A model generated the notes under the pieces. That model saw nothing but the letters and a program-made list of their open reading frames with translations, had not been told where the DNA came from and did not search any database. A program made the translations under genes and the position numbers. DNA of 64,000 bases from JALYJG01 sp033763555 (GTDB lineage Bacteria > Pseudomonadota > Alphaproteobacteria > UBA9219), in NCBI GenBank assembly GCA_033763555.1, contig JANRKK010000039.1, positions 12,175 to 76,174 of the forward strand. The letters are read 5' to 3'. Below, piece by piece: positions 35,115 through 43,835 of this stretch (the first letter of the stretch is position 1; each line of letters opens with the position of its first letter).

Positions 35115-35717
35115 TTAAGCCGTCCCGCCCTTGTAATTATCGGGGAATAAATCCCGCTCGACCAGTTCGATCAGGATATGGATGGCTTTGATATGCATTT
35201 CCTGCACGCGATCGGCAAAGGCGCCGCCCGGTGTAGCAATGCAAATATCGACCATGGATGCCAAGGGTGAATCCGGCTTGCCGACAAGACCGATGGTTTT
35301 CACACCGCGCTTTTTCGCTTCCTCAACCGCCATGATAACGTTCTTGCTCTTGCCGCTGGTGCTGATCGCCAGTAGGCAATCGCCTTTTTTGGCATGCGCT
35401 TCGAGATAGCGTGAAAAGACATATTCATAGCCGTAATCATTGGAAACGCAGCTGAGATGCCCGGGGTCACTGATCGACGATGCCGGAAGTCCAGCACGGT
35501 GCAGGCGATAGCGCCCGGAAAGCTCCTCGGCGAAATGCATGGCGTCACACATCGAGCCGCCATTGCCGCAGCTGAAAACCCGCCCGTCACGTTTAAAGGT
35601 TGCGACCAGAAGCGCGCCCGCATCGGCAATGGCCTGGATGGTTTTCTCATTCGTCAGAAGCGCCGTCAGATGCTTGTGCGCTTCTTCCAGATTGCCGCGG
35701 ACATAATGAGCCGACAT
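35115..35717 (-). CDS. gmhA: Phosphoheptose isomerase
   Basis: Sedoheptulose-7-phosphate to D-glycero-D-manno-heptose-7-phosphate, the first step of LPS core heptose. 200 residues, SIS fold. Hallmarks: VFSCGNGGSMCDAMHFAEEL, CVSNDYGYEYVFSRYL, CLLAISTSGKSKNV, and EMHIKAIHILIELVE with metal-binding residues. Other heptose genes (hldE, gmhB) are not here. Ten bases separate it from cutA on the same strand, so co-transcription is likely. Confidence 0.96.
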   Translation of the reverse strand: MSAHYVRGNLEEAHKHLTALLTNEKTIQAIADAGALLVATFKRDGRVFSCGNGGSMCDAMHFAEELSGRYRLHRAGLPASSISDPGHLSCVSNDYGYEYVFSRYLEAHAKKGDCLLAISTSGKSKNVIMAVEEAKKRGVKTIGLVGKPDSPLASMVDICIATPGGAFADRVQEMHIKAIHILIELVERDLFPDNYKGGTA

Positions 35718-35726
35718 GATATTTTC

Positions 35727-36047
35727 CTAGGATTGTGTTTCCTGCGCCATCCAGTCCAGATAGGGCTGATGGCCCACCGTGACAGGCAGCGCCACAATGC
35801 ATGGGCATTGATAGGAGTGCAAGGCTTTCACAAGCTTGCGCAGCGGCTCGAACAGGTCGGCGCGGGTTTTGACGATCAGCAGGATTTCGTCACCCTCCTC
35901 GACCTTGCCTTCCCAGCGATAGATGGAACGAATGCCGGGAACAATATTCGCGCAGGCCGCGAGTTTTTCCTCAACCAAGGTGCGAGCGATTTTCTCAGCC
36001 TCGGGCCGGGTTGCTGTGGTGATATGAACGGAAATGAAGTTGGGCAT
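35727..36047 (-). CDS. cutA: CutA1-type trimeric protein
   Basis: 106 residues, ferredoxin-like trimer family linked to divalent-metal tolerance, actual role uncertain. Typical blocks: VHITTATRPEAEKIARTLVE, KLAACANIVPGIRSIYRWEG, VEEGDEILLIVKT, and HSYQCPCIVALPVTVGHQPY. Upstream of gmhA on the same strand, divergent from recF across a 63-bp gap. Confidence 0.95.
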   Translation of the reverse strand: MPNFISVHITTATRPEAEKIARTLVEEKLAACANIVPGIRSIYRWEGKVEEGDEILLIVKTRADLFEPLRKLVKALHSYQCPCIVALPVTVGHQPYLDWMAQETQS

Positions 36048-36110
36048 AGGCTATGTAAACCCAAACCAGTTTAGGTGTAAATTATCTTCTTAATCTGATA
36101 TGATTCTTCA

Positions 36111-37277
36111 ATGCCCATGCGCGCCGCACTTGCCCCCCAGGAAACGGAAATTCCCGCCCCGCTCAGCGTCGGTAAAATCACCCTTTCGCATTTCCGCAAT
36201 TACCGCGATCTCTGCCTGAATTTTGAATCCGCGCCTGTTGTGCTGACGGGCGCCAATGGCAGCGGCAAAACCAATCTGCTGGAAGCCATTAGCCTTCTGG
36301 TGCCCGGCCGCGGTTTGCGCAAGGCGGCGCTGGATGAATTGCAGAACCGCGAAAGTGCCACACCCTGGGCTGTCGCCGCCGAAATTCACACGGCCTTCGG
36401 CCCGATGGCGCTCGGCACAGGTCGCGATCCGGAAGAAACCGACAATGAACGCCGTCTTGTCCATATCGATGGCAAACAAGCGCGCAGCCAGAACGCGCTT
36501 GCCGAGCATGTGACGATGGCCTGGATTACGCCTGAGATGGATCGCGTGCTGGCCGAAGGACCGGGCGCACGGCGCAAATTGCTCGACCGACTTGTCTACA
36601 GTTTCGACCCGGCGCATAGCGGCCGCGTCAATCGCTATGAGAAAGCCATGCGTGAGCGCATGCGGCTTTTGCGTGAAGGCCCGGCAGACGCCGCATGGCT
36701 GAACGGGCTGGAGGATGAAATGGCGCAAACGGGCGTGGCCATCGCTGCCGCGCGCCGCCAGATGATTGCCCAGCTACGCTCGGCGATTGCCGAAAGCGAA
36801 ACCGCTTTCCCTCGCGCCGATCTTGCACTCAAAGGCCTCGCGGAAGAAGCGCTGGAAGACCAGCCCGCCTTGCCCGTCGAGGACAAGATGCGCGCAGCAC
36901 TGGCGCGCACACGCGGCGAGGATGCGCAGACCGGAACCTGCGCCGCCGGGCCACATCGCAGCGATCTGCTGGTTACACATCGCACCAAAAACTGCCCTGC
37001 GGATTTATGTTCTACGGGCGAGCAGAAAGCCCTGCTCATCGCCATCATGCTTGGCTATGTGCGGGTGCTGACGCGCCATCGCCAGATGGCGCCTCTGTTC
37101 CTGCTGGATGACATCGCTGCGCATCTCGATGATACCCGCCGCACGGCGCTGTTTGATGAAATCCGCGATCTGGGCGTTCAGGCCTGGCTGACGGGAACGG
37201 ACATCGAGCCCTTTATGGGCTTCCTGCCGCAAGCCCAGCATGCCGTTACGGAACAAGGGCATATCGACTGGGCTTAA
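36111..37277 (+). CDS. recF: DNA repair protein RecF
   Basis: SMC-like ATPase that loads RecA at gaps with RecOR. 388 residues. FRNYRDLCLNFESAPVVLTG, Walker A GANGSGKTNLLEAISLL, YSFDPAHSGRVNRYEKAMRE, AGPHRSDLLV, signature STGEQKALLIAIMLG, Walker B FLLDDIAAHLDDTRR. Usually clustered with dnaA-dnaN-gyrB; here those are absent and recF stands beside cutA and nfuA. Starts at the first of two close ATG codons (36111, 36117). Confidence 0.96.
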   Translation: MPMRAALAPQETEIPAPLSVGKITLSHFRNYRDLCLNFESAPVVLTGANGSGKTNLLEAISLLVPGRGLRKAALDELQNRESATPWAVAAEIHTAFGPMALGTGRDPEETDNERRLVHIDGKQARSQNALAEHVTMAWITPEMDRVLAEGPGARRKLLDRLVYSFDPAHSGRVNRYEKAMRERMRLLREGPADAAWLNGLEDEMAQTGVAIAAARRQMIAQLRSAIAESETAFPRADLALKGLAEEALEDQPALPVEDKMRAALARTRGEDAQTGTCAAGPHRSDLLVTHRTKNCPADLCSTGEQKALLIAIMLGYVRVLTRHRQMAPLFLLDDIAAHLDDTRRTALFDEIRDLGVQAWLTGTDIEPFMGFLPQAQHAVTEQGHIDWA

Positions 37278-37334
37278 AGCTGGAAATCCAGCCAAAAATA
37301 ACTATATACTGCACTCCACAGCAACGGAGCGCCC

Positions 37335-37889
37335 ATGTTCATCCAGACCGAAGAAACGCCCAATCCCGCGACCATGAAATTCCTGCCCGGGCGGGAAGTT
37401 ATGCCGCAGGGTACGCTTGAAATCACCGATGCACGCGGTGCCGTGGCTTCACCGCTAGCTCAGGCCCTGTTCGGTATTGATGGCGTATGCGGCGTTTTCC
37501 TCGCGCGCGAATTTATCACGGTGACAAAAACCGCTGACAAAAACTGGGCCGTCCTGAAGCCCGCGATTTTAACCTCCATCATGGAGCACTTCACCAACAA
37601 CCGCCCTGTTGTAACGGCTAATATCGAAACGCCATCCGAAGCATCGACAGATGACAACAATGAAATCACCAAACAGATCCGCGAAATTCTGGATACGAAA
37701 GTTCGTCCTGCCGTCGCGCAGGATGGCGGCGACATCACCTTCCAGAGTTTTGAAGATGGAATCCTTTATCTGCACCTCAAAGGTTCATGCGCCGGATGTC
37801 CGAGCGCAACCCTGACGCTGAAGGCCGGCATCGAGAGCATGATGAAGCATTATGTGCCGGAAGTGAAAGAAGTCCGGCAGGTGCGCTGA
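37335..37889 (+). CDS. nfuA: NfuA-type Fe-S scaffold/carrier
   Basis: Delivers assembled 4Fe-4S clusters. 184 residues: Nfu N-terminal domain (MFIQTEETPNPATMKFLPGR, about 1-90) and a NifU C-terminal domain with the cluster-binding CAGCPSA near the end. Stop overlaps the ATG of the FMN-reductase gene (TGATG), so coupled. This two-domain alphaproteobacterial form is standard. The next genes tsaB and rimI continue the same strand with overlapping starts. Confidence 0.95.
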   Translation: MFIQTEETPNPATMKFLPGREVMPQGTLEITDARGAVASPLAQALFGIDGVCGVFLAREFITVTKTADKNWAVLKPAILTSIMEHFTNNRPVVTANIETPSEASTDDNNEITKQIREILDTKVRPAVAQDGGDITFQSFEDGILYLHLKGSCAGCPSATLTLKAGIESMMKHYVPEVKEVRQVR

Positions 37890-38503
37890 TGCACATCGCC
37901 CTCATCAGCGGCAGCCATCGGCAAAACTCCCAATCTCTGCGTGTGACGACATATCTGGCCTCGCGCCTGCCACAACTGGCGGCCGGAACTTCAACCGATA
38001 TTATTGAACTGACCGATAACCCTCTGCCGCTGTGGGATGAAGGCATGCGGCAAAAGGACGGCGCTTCGCCACTACAAAAGCAATGGGAGCCCTACGCCAA
38101 AAGGCTGCAGGCGGCGGACGGCTTCGTTGTCACCTCACCCGAATGGAACGGCATGGTTCCGGCCGGGCTGAAAAATTTCTTCCTCTATTGCACACCGAAA
38201 GATGTTGGCCATAAGCCTGCACTGATTACCGCTGTTTCCGCTAGCCGTGGCGGCGCCTATCCCATCACAGAACTGCGGATGAGCAGTTATAAAAATTCGA
38301 TGATCTGCTATATCCCCGAGCATCTGATTGTCCGCAACGCGGCAAGCATGTTCGTCGGGGATACGCCCATGGATAAGGATGATGAATATCTGCGCGGCCG
38401 TGCTGATTTCGCGCTGAAAATTCTTCTCGAATACGCCAAATCGATGAAATCCGTACGCGATAGCGGCGTTGCGTTCGATAAGAAATATGCTAACGGCATG
38501 TAA
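37889..38503 (+). CDS. NADPH-dependent FMN reductase-like flavodoxin-fold protein
   Basis: 204 residues. Starts HIALISGSHRQNSQSLR, the phosphate-binding loop of the family, then DGFVVTSPEWNGMVPAGLKN and GGAYPITELRM. Likely reduces flavin or quinones using NAD(P)H; substrate unknown. ATG 37889 overlaps the nfuA stop, and its own stop overlaps the tsaB start (TAATG), so it sits inside a nfuA-tsaB-rimI operon. A role next to an Fe-S scaffold is possible but unproven. Confidence 0.87.
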   Translation: MHIALISGSHRQNSQSLRVTTYLASRLPQLAAGTSTDIIELTDNPLPLWDEGMRQKDGASPLQKQWEPYAKRLQAADGFVVTSPEWNGMVPAGLKNFFLYCTPKDVGHKPALITAVSASRGGAYPITELRMSSYKNSMICYIPEHLIVRNAASMFVGDTPMDKDDEYLRGRADFALKILLEYAKSMKSVRDSGVAFDKKYANGM

Positions 38504-39141
38504 TGCTTATTCTCAGCGTCGATAGCGCGGGCGGTTCCTGCGGTGCCTGTGTCTGGCGCGATGGAACGGTACTCGCCGCCACCGAAGAAACCATGGAGCG
38601 CGGACAAGACCAAAGGCTGATGCCGCTTATTCTCGAAATCATGAAAAAGGCGAATATCGGCTTTGAAGCCCTTGATCGCATTGCCGTCACGCGTGGCCCC
38701 GGCAGTTTCACGGGCTTGCGCATCGGCCTTGCCACCGCGCGCGGCATGGGGCTGGCAGCAGGCAAGCCCGTTATCGGCATCAACCGCTTTTCGATCTTCC
38801 ATGAACAGGCCAAAACCCCCGGTAAAAACCTGTTCGTGATTATCAATTCCAAGCGCAAGGAACTGTTCTGCCGTTTTTACCCGGCGCAAGGCGAACCGCA
38901 TGAAGCCACCATGCTGGTGCCAGATGAAATCCTCGTTTTCCTCAAGGACAAGCCGGACATCGTCGTCACGGGAGATATGTCCCTGTCCGGCCTGAGCCAT
39001 TTTCAAAAACCGGAAGAAAAAGAAATCACCACCTGCGCCGCCCTAGCGGCACGCGCCAAAGCCGATGACGCCGCCTTTCTCCCGCGCCCGCTTTACCTTC
39101 GCGCGCCGGATGTTACGCTGCCGAAAACGGCAGCGTCATGA
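38503..39141 (+). CDS. tsaB: tRNA t6A-synthesis protein TsaB
   Basis: Scaffold subunit of the TsaBDE complex making threonylcarbamoyl-adenosine 37 in tRNA. 212 residues. ASKHA fold marks: LILSVDSAGGSCGACVW, RIAVTRGPGSFTGLRIGLA, ARGMGLAAGKPVIGINRF. It starts within the stop of the previous gene and is followed eight bases later by rimI, the common tsaB-rimI pairing. tsaD and tsaE are not in the window. Confidence 0.95.
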   Translation: MLILSVDSAGGSCGACVWRDGTVLAATEETMERGQDQRLMPLILEIMKKANIGFEALDRIAVTRGPGSFTGLRIGLATARGMGLAAGKPVIGINRFSIFHEQAKTPGKNLFVIINSKRKELFCRFYPAQGEPHEATMLVPDEILVFLKDKPDIVVTGDMSLSGLSHFQKPEEKEITTCAALAARAKADDAAFLPRPLYLRAPDVTLPKTAAS

Positions 39142-39148
39142 GACAGTA

Positions 39149-39628
39149 ATGCCCAAGCTTGAAATCCGAAAAACAGATTTGTCGATGGCGCAAATTCTCG
39201 TCGAACTCCATGCCGCATGTTTCGATGATGAAGCCTGGACACTCGACCAGATGCGCGGAAGCCTTGAACTTCCCACCACATGTGGCTGGGCTGCTTACAC
39301 ATATGCAAGAGCGATCGGCCTCCTTCTCTGTCAGATGACCGAGAAGGAGGCCGAGATCCTGACCTTAGGCGTATACCCTGAGGCACAACGGCGCGGCATC
39401 GGCCAACGCCTGCTTGAAGAAGCCACCGACGCCATACGCAACACGGGGGCTGGGGCCATCTTCCTCGAAGTTGCTGCCGATAATCTGGCGGCACGGCGAC
39501 TTTATGAAAAGTTAGGCTTCTGCGTGATCGGTAGCCGACCTGCCTACTACCGCCGTGTGGGAGGACCGGAAAATGCCCTCTGTTATCGCAAGATTCTCCT
39601 TCCCCTGCCGCTTCACAAGGGCACTTAA
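39149..39628 (+). CDS. rimI: N-terminal alanine acetyltransferase RimI
   Basis: GNAT acetyltransferase of ribosomal protein S18 type. 159 residues. Acetyl-CoA site LTLGVYPEAQRRGIGQRLLE, then FLEVAADNLAARRLYEKLGF and YYRRVGGPENALCYRKIL. ATG 39149 chosen to match the family; upstream codons overlap tsaB. Last gene of the nfuA-reductase-tsaB-rimI row; a 49-bp gap precedes pntAA. Confidence 0.93.
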   Translation: MPKLEIRKTDLSMAQILVELHAACFDDEAWTLDQMRGSLELPTTCGWAAYTYARAIGLLLCQMTEKEAEILTLGVYPEAQRRGIGQRLLEEATDAIRNTGAGAIFLEVAADNLAARRLYEKLGFCVIGSRPAYYRRVGGPENALCYRKILLPLPLHKGT

Positions 39629-39677
39629 ACAAGGCATGATCAAGGACTTACCTTGATTCTCCTGCTGTTGTTTTAAA

Positions 39678-40835
39678 ATGAAGATTGCCATCCCCAAGGA
39701 ACGCCGCGCCTACGAAAAGCGCGTTGCCGCAACTCCCGATACGGTCAAAAAATACCGTGCGCTGGGGTATGACGTCACAGTCGAGGCTGGGGCGGGCAGC
39801 GAAGCCTCCTACCCCGATGAGCTTTACGCCGCCGCAGGCGCGCAAATCATTCCCGATGCCGTCACCACCATCCGCGATGCCGACATCGTCCTGAAAGTCC
39901 AGCGCCCGATGAGTGAAGGTGAAGGCCGTAATGAAATGGGACTGATCAAACCCGGCGCCTTGCTGGTTGGCATGCTGAATCCCTACGCCGCGCGCAATGA
40001 TCTCGAAGCCTACAAGCGCGGCAATGTTACCACCATGTCCATGGAACTTATGCCGCGCATCACCCGCGCCCAATCCATGGATGTTTTGTCGAGCCAGTCG
40101 AACCTTGCAGGTTATAAGGCTGTGCTGGATGCCGCCGAGCAATTTGGCCGCGCCTTCCCGATGATGATGACGGCGGCAGGGACGGTACCGCCCGCACGCG
40201 TTATGGTGATGGGCGCAGGCGTTGCCGGATTGCAGGCCATCGCCACCGCCCGCCGCCTCGGCGCGATTGTTTCGGCGACTGATGTCCGCCCCGTAGCGCG
40301 TGAGCAGGTGGAAAGCCTTGGCGCGACCTTCGTCATGGTCGACAGCGAAGAAACCAAGCAGGCGGAGACCTCTGGCGGCTACGCAAAGGAAATGAGTGCG
40401 GAGTATCAGGCCAAGCAGACCGCACTGATCGCCGAAACCATCAAGAAGCAGGATGTCGTGATCTGCACGGCCCTCATTCCCGGACGCGCCGCGCCGCGCC
40501 TGATCAGCGAAGACATGCTGCGCAGTATGCGGCCCGGCTCCGTCGTCATCGATCTGGCCGTCGAGCAAGGCGGCAATTGCGCGCTGAGCGAAGCCGGAAA
40601 AGTTGTCGAAGCCTTCGGCGTCAAAATCGTCGGCTGGCGCAACATGCCAAGCCGCATCGCCGTGGATGCCTCGGCGCTCTATGCCCGCAATCTGCTGAGT
40701 TTTGTCACTCTCATTTCGGCCAAGGAAGGCGGCCAGCTCACAATTGATTGGGAAGATGAGATTATCCGCGCTATCCTGCTGACTCGCAGCGGCACGATCG
40801 TCCATCCCCAATTCCAGCAATCCAACGCAGCCTGA
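39678..40835 (+). CDS. pntAA: Proton-translocating NAD(P) transhydrogenase, alpha-1 subunit
   Basis: NAD(H)-binding domain I. 385 residues. MKIAIPKERRAYEKRVAATP start, VGMLNPYAA, NLAGYKAVLDAAEQFGRAFP, VMGAGVAGLQAIATARRLGA (Rossmann), VICTALIPGRAAPRLISEDM. Domain I only, as in the three-gene arrangement of Rhodospirillum-type enzymes; the membrane part is encoded by pntAB and pntB downstream. The complex makes NADPH at the expense of the proton gradient. Confidence 0.97.
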   Translation: MKIAIPKERRAYEKRVAATPDTVKKYRALGYDVTVEAGAGSEASYPDELYAAAGAQIIPDAVTTIRDADIVLKVQRPMSEGEGRNEMGLIKPGALLVGMLNPYAARNDLEAYKRGNVTTMSMELMPRITRAQSMDVLSSQSNLAGYKAVLDAAEQFGRAFPMMMTAAGTVPPARVMVMGAGVAGLQAIATARRLGAIVSATDVRPVAREQVESLGATFVMVDSEETKQAETSGGYAKEMSAEYQAKQTALIAETIKKQDVVICTALIPGRAAPRLISEDMLRSMRPGSVVIDLAVEQGGNCALSEAGKVVEAFGVKIVGWRNMPSRIAVDASALYARNLLSFVTLISAKEGGQLTIDWEDEIIRAILLTRSGTIVHPQFQQSNAA

Positions 40836-40847
40836 CAGGAGAAGCCC

Positions 40848-41276
40848 ATGGAACCGTTCAACGCAAAACCCCCGCAAAACAATACATCGATGTGGATCAC
40901 CAGCCTGGCGATCTCCGTAACCTGTTGCGCGATTTTGTTTGTGGTTTTTGCCGGATACCTGACGGACATCAAGCAAAACATCGCCACCGGCAACGCGCGG
41001 CTGGAACAGATGGCGGCGCATCAGGATGCCCTGCTGCTCGAAATTCAATCGCTGCATCGTTCTCTGACCACCCAGGGCGCTGCGACAAATGCAGCTCCTG
41101 TTGCAACCGCGCCGTCTCCGGCGGTAACGCCTGAAGCGCCTGTGGTTCCGGCAGCCAATCCGCTGGCACCTACCCCCGCTGTTCCGGCGGATGCAGCTCC
41201 GGCAGTACCCGTGGTAACGCCGCCTGCCATGCCCGCTGCTCCAGCAGCGCCTGCGACCGAACCCGCCAAGAACTAG
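40848..41276 (+). CDS. Membrane-anchored Pro/Ala-rich protein inside the pnt operon
   Basis: 142 residues: cytosolic start MEPFNAKPPQNNTSMW, one membrane segment (about 17-42), a short helical coil (IKQNIATGNARLEQMAAHQD, to about 78), then about 60 residues of Pro/Ala/Val-rich low-complexity tail. AGGAGAAG-type ribosome site before the ATG. It lies 12 bases after pntAA and 13 before pntAB, so it is surely co-transcribed. Not a known subunit of transhydrogenase. Could be an assembly or envelope-spacer protein; function unknown. Confidence 0.78.
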   Translation: MEPFNAKPPQNNTSMWITSLAISVTCCAILFVVFAGYLTDIKQNIATGNARLEQMAAHQDALLLEIQSLHRSLTTQGAATNAAPVATAPSPAVTPEAPVVPAANPLAPTPAVPADAAPAVPVVTPPAMPAAPAAPATEPAKN

Positions 41277-41289
41277 AGGTCTCCTCCGC

Positions 41290-41727
41290 ATGGCGATGAG
41301 CGATCTGATCTCGGGCCTTGGCAGCCTCGCCGCTGATCAGGAGAAACTGGCGGAGTTTACCAAGGCGCTGGCCATGCAGGCGCAGAATATGGCCATTCAG
41401 CCGGGCGGTGAAGCCGCGCATAACTTCTTCATCACCGGACTGACGGTTTTCGTTCTTGCCTGCTTTGTCGGCTATTACGTCGTGTGGCGCGTAACACCTG
41501 CGCTACATTCGCCGCTGATGGCCGTGACCAACGCCGTTTCCTCCGTAATCATTGTGGGCGCTTTGGTGGCCGCAGGCCCTATCGAGCTGACTCCGGCGAA
41601 ATGGATGGGGCTGGGCGCGGTTGTTCTGGCCTCCATAAACATCTTCGGCGGCTTTATCGTCACGCATCGCATGCTGGCGATGTACAAGAAAAAGTCCGAC
41701 ATGAAATCCAGGCCGGACAAGCACTAG
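41290..41727 (+). CDS. pntAB: NAD(P) transhydrogenase, alpha-2 subunit
   Basis: Membrane domain IIa. 145 residues with a helical N-terminus and four membrane segments: NFFITGLTVFVLACFVGYYV, MAVTNAVSSVIIVGALVAAG, WMGLGAVVLASINIFGGFIV and flanks; the conserved HSPLMAVTNA motif is present. Start at ATG 41290 or 41296. Seven bases before pntB. Confidence 0.95.
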   Translation: MAMSDLISGLGSLAADQEKLAEFTKALAMQAQNMAIQPGGEAAHNFFITGLTVFVLACFVGYYVVWRVTPALHSPLMAVTNAVSSVIIVGALVAAGPIELTPAKWMGLGAVVLASINIFGGFIVTHRMLAMYKKKSDMKSRPDKH

Positions 41728-41734
41728 GTTATCA

Positions 41735-43129
41735 ATGACAAGTTTGGTTGCTCTCGCTTATCTTGTTTCCGCCATATGTTTTATCATGGCGCTGCGTGGC
41801 CTCGCTTCGCCGGAAACCGCGCGGCAGGGCAATATGTTCGGCATCGTCGGCATGGCTGTTGCCATCGTGACGACCCTCATGCTGGTGCAGACCTCCTCGC
41901 TCTGGTTCATCGCTATTGCGGTTGTTCTTGGCGGCAGCATCGGGACGGTTGTTGCCCATAACATTAAAATGACCGCCCTGCCCCAGCTGGTGGCGGCGTT
42001 CCACTCATTGGTCGGCCTTGCCGCCGTTCTGGTCGCCGCCGCGGCTTTCACCAATCCGGGGGCGTATGGCATCGTCCATGGCGATAAAATCCATTTCTCC
42101 AGCCTGCTGGAAATGGGGCTTGGCGTCGCCATCGGCGCGATTACCTTCAGCGGCTCAATCGTCGCCTTCGCCAAGCTGCAGGGACTCGTCTCCGGCAAGC
42201 CGGTTACTTTCAAATTCCAGCATCAGATCAATTTCGGCCTCGGCATCCTGACGCTTATTCTTATTGTCGCGCTGATGCTCAGCCAGTCGCCATCGGCTTT
42301 CTGGGCCATCGTGGGATTGACGTTCCTGCTCGGCTTCCTGCTTATCATCCCCATCGGTGGCGCGGATATGCCGGTCGTTATCTCCATGCTCAACAGCTAT
42401 TCGGGCTGGGCGGCAGCGGCCACGGGCTTCACGCTGGAAAATCCGCTGCTGATCATCACCGGTGCTTTGGTCGGCGCTTCGGGCGCCATCCTCAGCTACA
42501 TCATGTGCAGGGGCATGAATCGCTCAATCTTCAACGTTATCCTTGGCGGCTTCGGCAGCGATGGCGGCGCGTCGGCGCATGGCGCGGTGGCAGGCGACAA
42601 GCAGGTCAAAATCGGTTCTGCCGAAGATGCGGGCTTCATTCTGAAAAATGCCTCCAGTGTCATTATCGTGCCGGGCTACGGTATGGCGGTGGCGCAGGCG
42701 CAGCATGCCCTGCGCGAAATGTCCGATCACCTGAAAGAAGCGGGCGTGCAGGTACGCTACGCTATCCACCCGGTCGCTGGCCGCATGCCGGGCCACATGA
42801 ACGTCCTGCTGGCCGAAGCCAATGTGCCCTATGACGAAGTGCTGGAGCTGGAGGAAATCAACCGCGATTTCGGCCAGACGGACGTCGCCTTTGTCATCGG
42901 GGCCAACGACGTCACCAACCCCGCCGCCAAGACCGACCCCCAATCCCCGATCTATGGCATGCCGATCCTTGATGTCGAAAAGGCCAAGACCGTGTTGTTC
43001 ATCAAGCGCTCAATGGCCGCAGGCTATGCTGGCGTGGAAAACGAACTCTTCTTCCGCCCTAACACCATGATGCTGTTCGGCGACGCCAAGAAAATGTGCG
43101 AAGAGATTGTTAAGGCGCTGGAAAGCTAG
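41735..43129 (+). CDS. pntB: NAD(P) transhydrogenase, beta subunit
   Basis: Membrane domain IIb and NADP(H)-binding domain III. 464 residues. About eight membrane segments (to residue ~270) including VVAHNIKMTALPQLVAAFHS and GGADMPVVISMLNSYSGWAA; then domain III VIIVPGYGMAVAQAQHALRE, HPVAGRMPGHMNVLLAEANV, FVIGANDVTNPAAKTDPQSP, IKRSMAAGYAGVENELF. End of the pnt operon; nudF follows five bases later. Confidence 0.98.
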   Translation: MTSLVALAYLVSAICFIMALRGLASPETARQGNMFGIVGMAVAIVTTLMLVQTSSLWFIAIAVVLGGSIGTVVAHNIKMTALPQLVAAFHSLVGLAAVLVAAAAFTNPGAYGIVHGDKIHFSSLLEMGLGVAIGAITFSGSIVAFAKLQGLVSGKPVTFKFQHQINFGLGILTLILIVALMLSQSPSAFWAIVGLTFLLGFLLIIPIGGADMPVVISMLNSYSGWAAAATGFTLENPLLIITGALVGASGAILSYIMCRGMNRSIFNVILGGFGSDGGASAHGAVAGDKQVKIGSAEDAGFILKNASSVIIVPGYGMAVAQAQHALREMSDHLKEAGVQVRYAIHPVAGRMPGHMNVLLAEANVPYDEVLELEEINRDFGQTDVAFVIGANDVTNPAAKTDPQSPIYGMPILDVEKAKTVLFIKRSMAAGYAGVENELFFRPNTMMLFGDAKKMCEEIVKALES

Positions 43130-43134
43130 TCGCC

Positions 43135-43755
43135 GTGAAACACGAAATCCTTAACCGTGAGACCCTGTTTCAGGGTTATTTCCGCGTTGACCGCTACCAT
43201 GTACGGCATGAGCGGTTCGATGGCAGCTGGAGCCAGCCGCTGACCCGCGAAGTTTTTCACCGCAGCAAGCATGTCGCCGGAGTTTTGCTGTTCGATCCGC
43301 AACAGGACAAGGTCGTTCTGGTCGAACAATTCCGCGCCGGGCCTATGGCGTTGGGCGAATATCCCTGGCTCGTGGAAATTCCCATGGGCATGGTCGATGT
43401 GAATGAATCGCCCGAACAGGCCGCGCGGCGCGAAGCGCAAGAAGAAACCGGATGCGAGGTAATGGAGCTTCAGCCCATCGCGCAGTTTTTCTCAAGCCCC
43501 GGCGGCACGGATGAACATATCATGCTGTTTGCCGGGCGCGTGGCGGCCCCCACCGACGGCGTGCTGCAAGGCGTCGCCAGCGAACATGAAGATATTCGCG
43601 TTCATGTGATGGAAGCGTCCAAGGCCATCGGCATGCTGTTTGCCAACAAAATCCGGGATTCCCAGACCCTCGTCGCCCTGCAATGGTTTGCCATGCATCA
43701 CACCGAACTGCGCAGCCGCTGGCTGGTCAGCGATGTGGGAACGCCGCTTATTTAG
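43135..43755 (+). CDS. nudF: Nudix hydrolase, ADP-ribose pyrophosphatase
   Basis: Splits ADP-ribose to AMP and ribose-5-phosphate. 206 residues. Nudix box G-x5-E-x7-REUxEExGU present in GMVDVNESPEQAARREAQEE; the flanks (FHRSKHVAGVLLFDPQQDKV, FFSSPGGTDEHIMLFAGRV) fit the NudF group. GTG start five bases after pntB, so NADP-linked genes are read together; this fits nicotinamide-nucleotide turnover. Confidence 0.92.
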   Translation: MKHEILNRETLFQGYFRVDRYHVRHERFDGSWSQPLTREVFHRSKHVAGVLLFDPQQDKVVLVEQFRAGPMALGEYPWLVEIPMGMVDVNESPEQAARREAQEETGCEVMELQPIAQFFSSPGGTDEHIMLFAGRVAAPTDGVLQGVASEHEDIRVHVMEASKAIGMLFANKIRDSQTLVALQWFAMHHTELRSRWLVSDVGTPLI

Positions 43756-43796
43756 AATCGCTGCTTAAATTAACCTTAATCGAAAGTATCGAGGTG

Positions 43797-43805
43797 TGTT
43801 ACAAT
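43797..43805 (+). promoter_or_regulatory. Extended -10 promoter of the 43836 gene
   Basis: TGT directly before TACAAT (43800-43805), an extended -10 element 30 bases before the start codon; poor -35 (TTAATC). An identical TGTTACAAT lies before the HAD gene at 53096-53104. Confidence 0.4.
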
Positions 43806-43835
43806 CACATCGGATTTTAAAAGGGTCATTATATT

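Noticed and set aside
39648..41291. Open frame antisense to pntAA and the inserted membrane gene
   Set aside because: Gly/Arg/His-rich shadow of strongly coding sequence on the plus strand.
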